Shown here piece after piece: positions 62,869 through 64,000 of a stretch of 64,000 nt of DNA. Position numbers and translations under genes: made by a program. The DNA is from Spirochaetota bacterium. GTDB lineage: Bacteria > Spirochaetota > UBA4802 > UBA5550. How positions within the stretch are numbered: position 1 is the stretch's first letter; each line of letters opens with the position of its first letter. A model generated the notes under the pieces. That model was not told the DNA's origin. It worked only from the letters and a program-made list of their open reading frames with translations, and ran no database searches. The DNA is taken from positions 16,490-80,489 of the forward strand of contig JAFGJK010000113.1 in assembly GCA_016929135.1 (NCBI GenBank), given 5' to 3'.

Positions 62869-63728
62869 CGATCAGGGAACTGGTGGTGATCAGTGGAAAG
62901 GGGGGTACCGGCAAGACCAGCATCGCCGCCTGCTTCGCCGCACTGGCGGAGCGGAAGGTCATGGTGGACTGCGACGTGGACGCCGCGGACCTGCACCTGG
63001 TGCTCTCACCGGTAGTGACCAGGACCGAGGCCTTCCAGGGGGGATGGGTGGCCATAAACGACCGGTCGCTCTGCATCGGCTGCGGCGACTGCACGATCTA
63101 CTGCCGCTACGGCGCCATCATGGATTTCTACGAGATCGACCCGCTACGCTGCGAGGGGTGCGGCGTCTGCGCCGAGTTCTGCCCGCACGGCGCCATCGAG
63201 ATGCAGCGCAGGGACTCCGGCTCGTGGTTTCTTTCGGACACGCCCCACGGTCCGCTGGTGCACGCCAGGCTCAATATCGCCGAGGGGAATTCCGGAAAGC
63301 TGGTCTCCCTGCTGAAGGAGGAGGCCAGAAAAATCGCCCAGGAGAGGGGCTACGGCCTCATCATCGCCGACGGCTCACCCGGCATCGGCTGCCCGGTGAT
63401 ATCCTCGCTGGCGGGTGCCAGCGCCGCCCTCATCGTCACGGAGCCGACGCCCTCGGGAATGCACGACCTGGAGCGGATCAGTGCCCTCACCGCGCAGTTC
63501 CGCATACAGACCTACGTCTGCGTGAACCGTTTCGACGTCAACAGGGAGATGACCGACGGGATCGTTGACTGGTGCAACGAGCGCACCATCCCCATGATAG
63601 GGAAGATCCCCTTCGACCTGGACTTCAACCGCGCCCAGGGGGCCGGCACCACCATGGCCGAGTTCTCCTTCGGGGCGGCGTCCTACGAGATCGCGCACAT
63701 CTGGGGGACAATCAGCCGTGAGCTCTGA
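62865..63728 (+). CDS. MinD-type ATPase with inserted ferredoxin, paralogue 2
   Basis: A 287-residue paralogue. GKGGTGKTSI (Walker A, 11-20), DCDVDAADLH, ferredoxin region with C70, C73, C76, C80 and C96, C99, C102, C106, then GLIIADGSPGIGCPVISSL. The ADGSPGIGCPV block is typical. Tandem pairs of these ATPases often form a heterodimer. Coupled to paralogue 1 by an ATGA overlap, and its stop overlaps the trmO start region. Confidence 0.93.
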   Translation: MTIRELVVISGKGGTGKTSIAACFAALAERKVMVDCDVDAADLHLVLSPVVTRTEAFQGGWVAINDRSLCIGCGDCTIYCRYGAIMDFYEIDPLRCEGCGVCAEFCPHGAIEMQRRDSGSWFLSDTPHGPLVHARLNIAEGNSGKLVSLLKEEARKIAQERGYGLIIADGSPGIGCPVISSLAGASAALIVTEPTPSGMHDLERISALTAQFRIQTYVCVNRFDVNREMTDGIVDWCNERTIPMIGKIPFDLDFNRAQGAGTTMAEFSFGAASYEIAHIWGTISREL

Positions 63729-64000
63729 GACCTTCACCATGAAGCCCATCGGCGTCATACGGAGCCCCTTCCAGAACACTGCACAGGGTGTGCCCATCCA
63801 GGGGGCCCTGGCGCCGGAGATCCGCGGGACGGTGGAAATATACCCCGAATACGTTCCCGGTCTGAAGGACCTGGAGGGATTCTCGCACGTTTGCCTCCTG
63901 TACCTCTTCCACCGCGCCTCGGGCGAAAAGCTCACGGTGGTGCCCTATATGGACACCGAACCGCGCGGGGTCTTCTCCACCAGATCGCCGCACCGGCCCA
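63718..64000 (+). CDS. trmO: TrmO/TsaA-like tRNA methyltransferase, truncated by window end
   Basis: 94 codons of a protein that continues beyond the window. MKPIGVIRSPFQNTAQGVPI, then GTVEIYPEYVPGLKDLEGFS and DTEPRGVFSTRSPHRP are the TsaA-like (TrmO) motifs for N6-methylation of t6A37 in tRNA. GTG 63718 overlaps the previous gene; an ATG at 63739 is the alternative start. Members outside Escherichia coli also appear in metal or cofactor operons, so the role here may differ. Confidence 0.9.
   Translation, partial: MSSETFTMKPIGVIRSPFQNTAQGVPIQGALAPEIRGTVEIYPEYVPGLKDLEGFSHVCLLYLFHRASGEKLTVVPYMDTEPRGVFSTRSPHRP

Noticed and set aside
1..64000. CRISPR array or tRNA/rRNA genes
   Set aside because: No regularly spaced direct repeats and no tRNA or rRNA pattern were recognised by eye. 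A tRNA scan could still find one.

Overview
The window is a GC-rich chromosomal segment (AT-rich only in promoters and some intergenic stretches) from an uncultured-type Gram-negative bacterium. Outer-membrane beta-barrel precursors, many lipoprotein or exported proteins, a chemotaxis receptor and many Fe-S proteins point to a motile, diderm organism that is probably anaerobic or microaerophilic. Family content (AraC regulators with a membrane N-terminus, DUF3795, DUF763, RNHCP-RsgA, ankyrin lipoproteins, an abundance of short-chain dehydrogenases) would fit a deep-branching spirochaete or a deltaproteobacterium-like lineage. This placement is an inference; no rRNA, tRNA or other phylogenetic marker is in the window. 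I see no CRISPR array, prophage or intact insertion sequence.

Layout. 1-6.1 kb: a conserved hypothetical gene, then a stress module of two universal stress proteins (the second carrying a C-terminal TPR) and a type II P-type cation ATPase, driven by a good sigma70-type promoter with a palindrome at its start site. 6.1-8.3 kb: a decayed patch with an IS5-type transposase remnant, a small exported protein and the tail of a restriction-modification methylase. 8.3-15.6 kb: RNHCP-RsgA, a methyltransferase, a WYL regulator, DUF3795, small exported and membrane proteins, a broken FMN-binding gene and the SatP acetate transporter. 15.9-24.8 kb: two short-chain dehydrogenases, a methyl-accepting chemotaxis protein, an outer-membrane protein, a phytoene-desaturase-like FAD oxidoreductase and a methyltransferase, separated by long repeat-bearing intergenic regions. 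24.8-38.4 kb: mostly minus-strand single genes (GNAT, DUF3795, hemerythrin, nucleotidyltransferase, ZupT, CPBP protease, DUF2141, ICMT-like, exported proteins, ankyrin protein, orphan histidine kinase), ending in a composite pseudogene. 39.2-42.4 kb: a LemA plus three TPM-domain protein operon. 43.1-46.4 kb: an AraC-type regulator followed by a three-gene cysteine-rich 4Fe-4S cassette. 46.6-58.4 kb: SH3 exported protein, DUF763, a paralogous outer-membrane protein, a DUF2804-nitroreductase-TspO operon, an ankyrin lipoprotein, a radical SAM protein, small proteins and a SpoIIE-type phosphatase. 58.4-64 kb: a glycerophosphodiester phosphodiesterase, then a compact plus-strand operon (DUF134 regulator, NifX/NifB-like protein, unknown helical protein, metallo-beta-lactamase fold protein, two MinD-type ATPases with inserted ferredoxins, TrmO) behind a promoter that overlaps a perfect palindrome.

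The most interesting signals are the DUF134/MinD-ferredoxin operon with its palindromic operator, a family of about 60-90 bp interspersed intergenic repeats, several gene remnants that record decay (IS5, restriction-modification, FMN-binding, and a dehydrogenase head joined to a kinase tail), two distant outer-membrane paralogues, and a near-leaderless promoter in front of the DUF763 gene.
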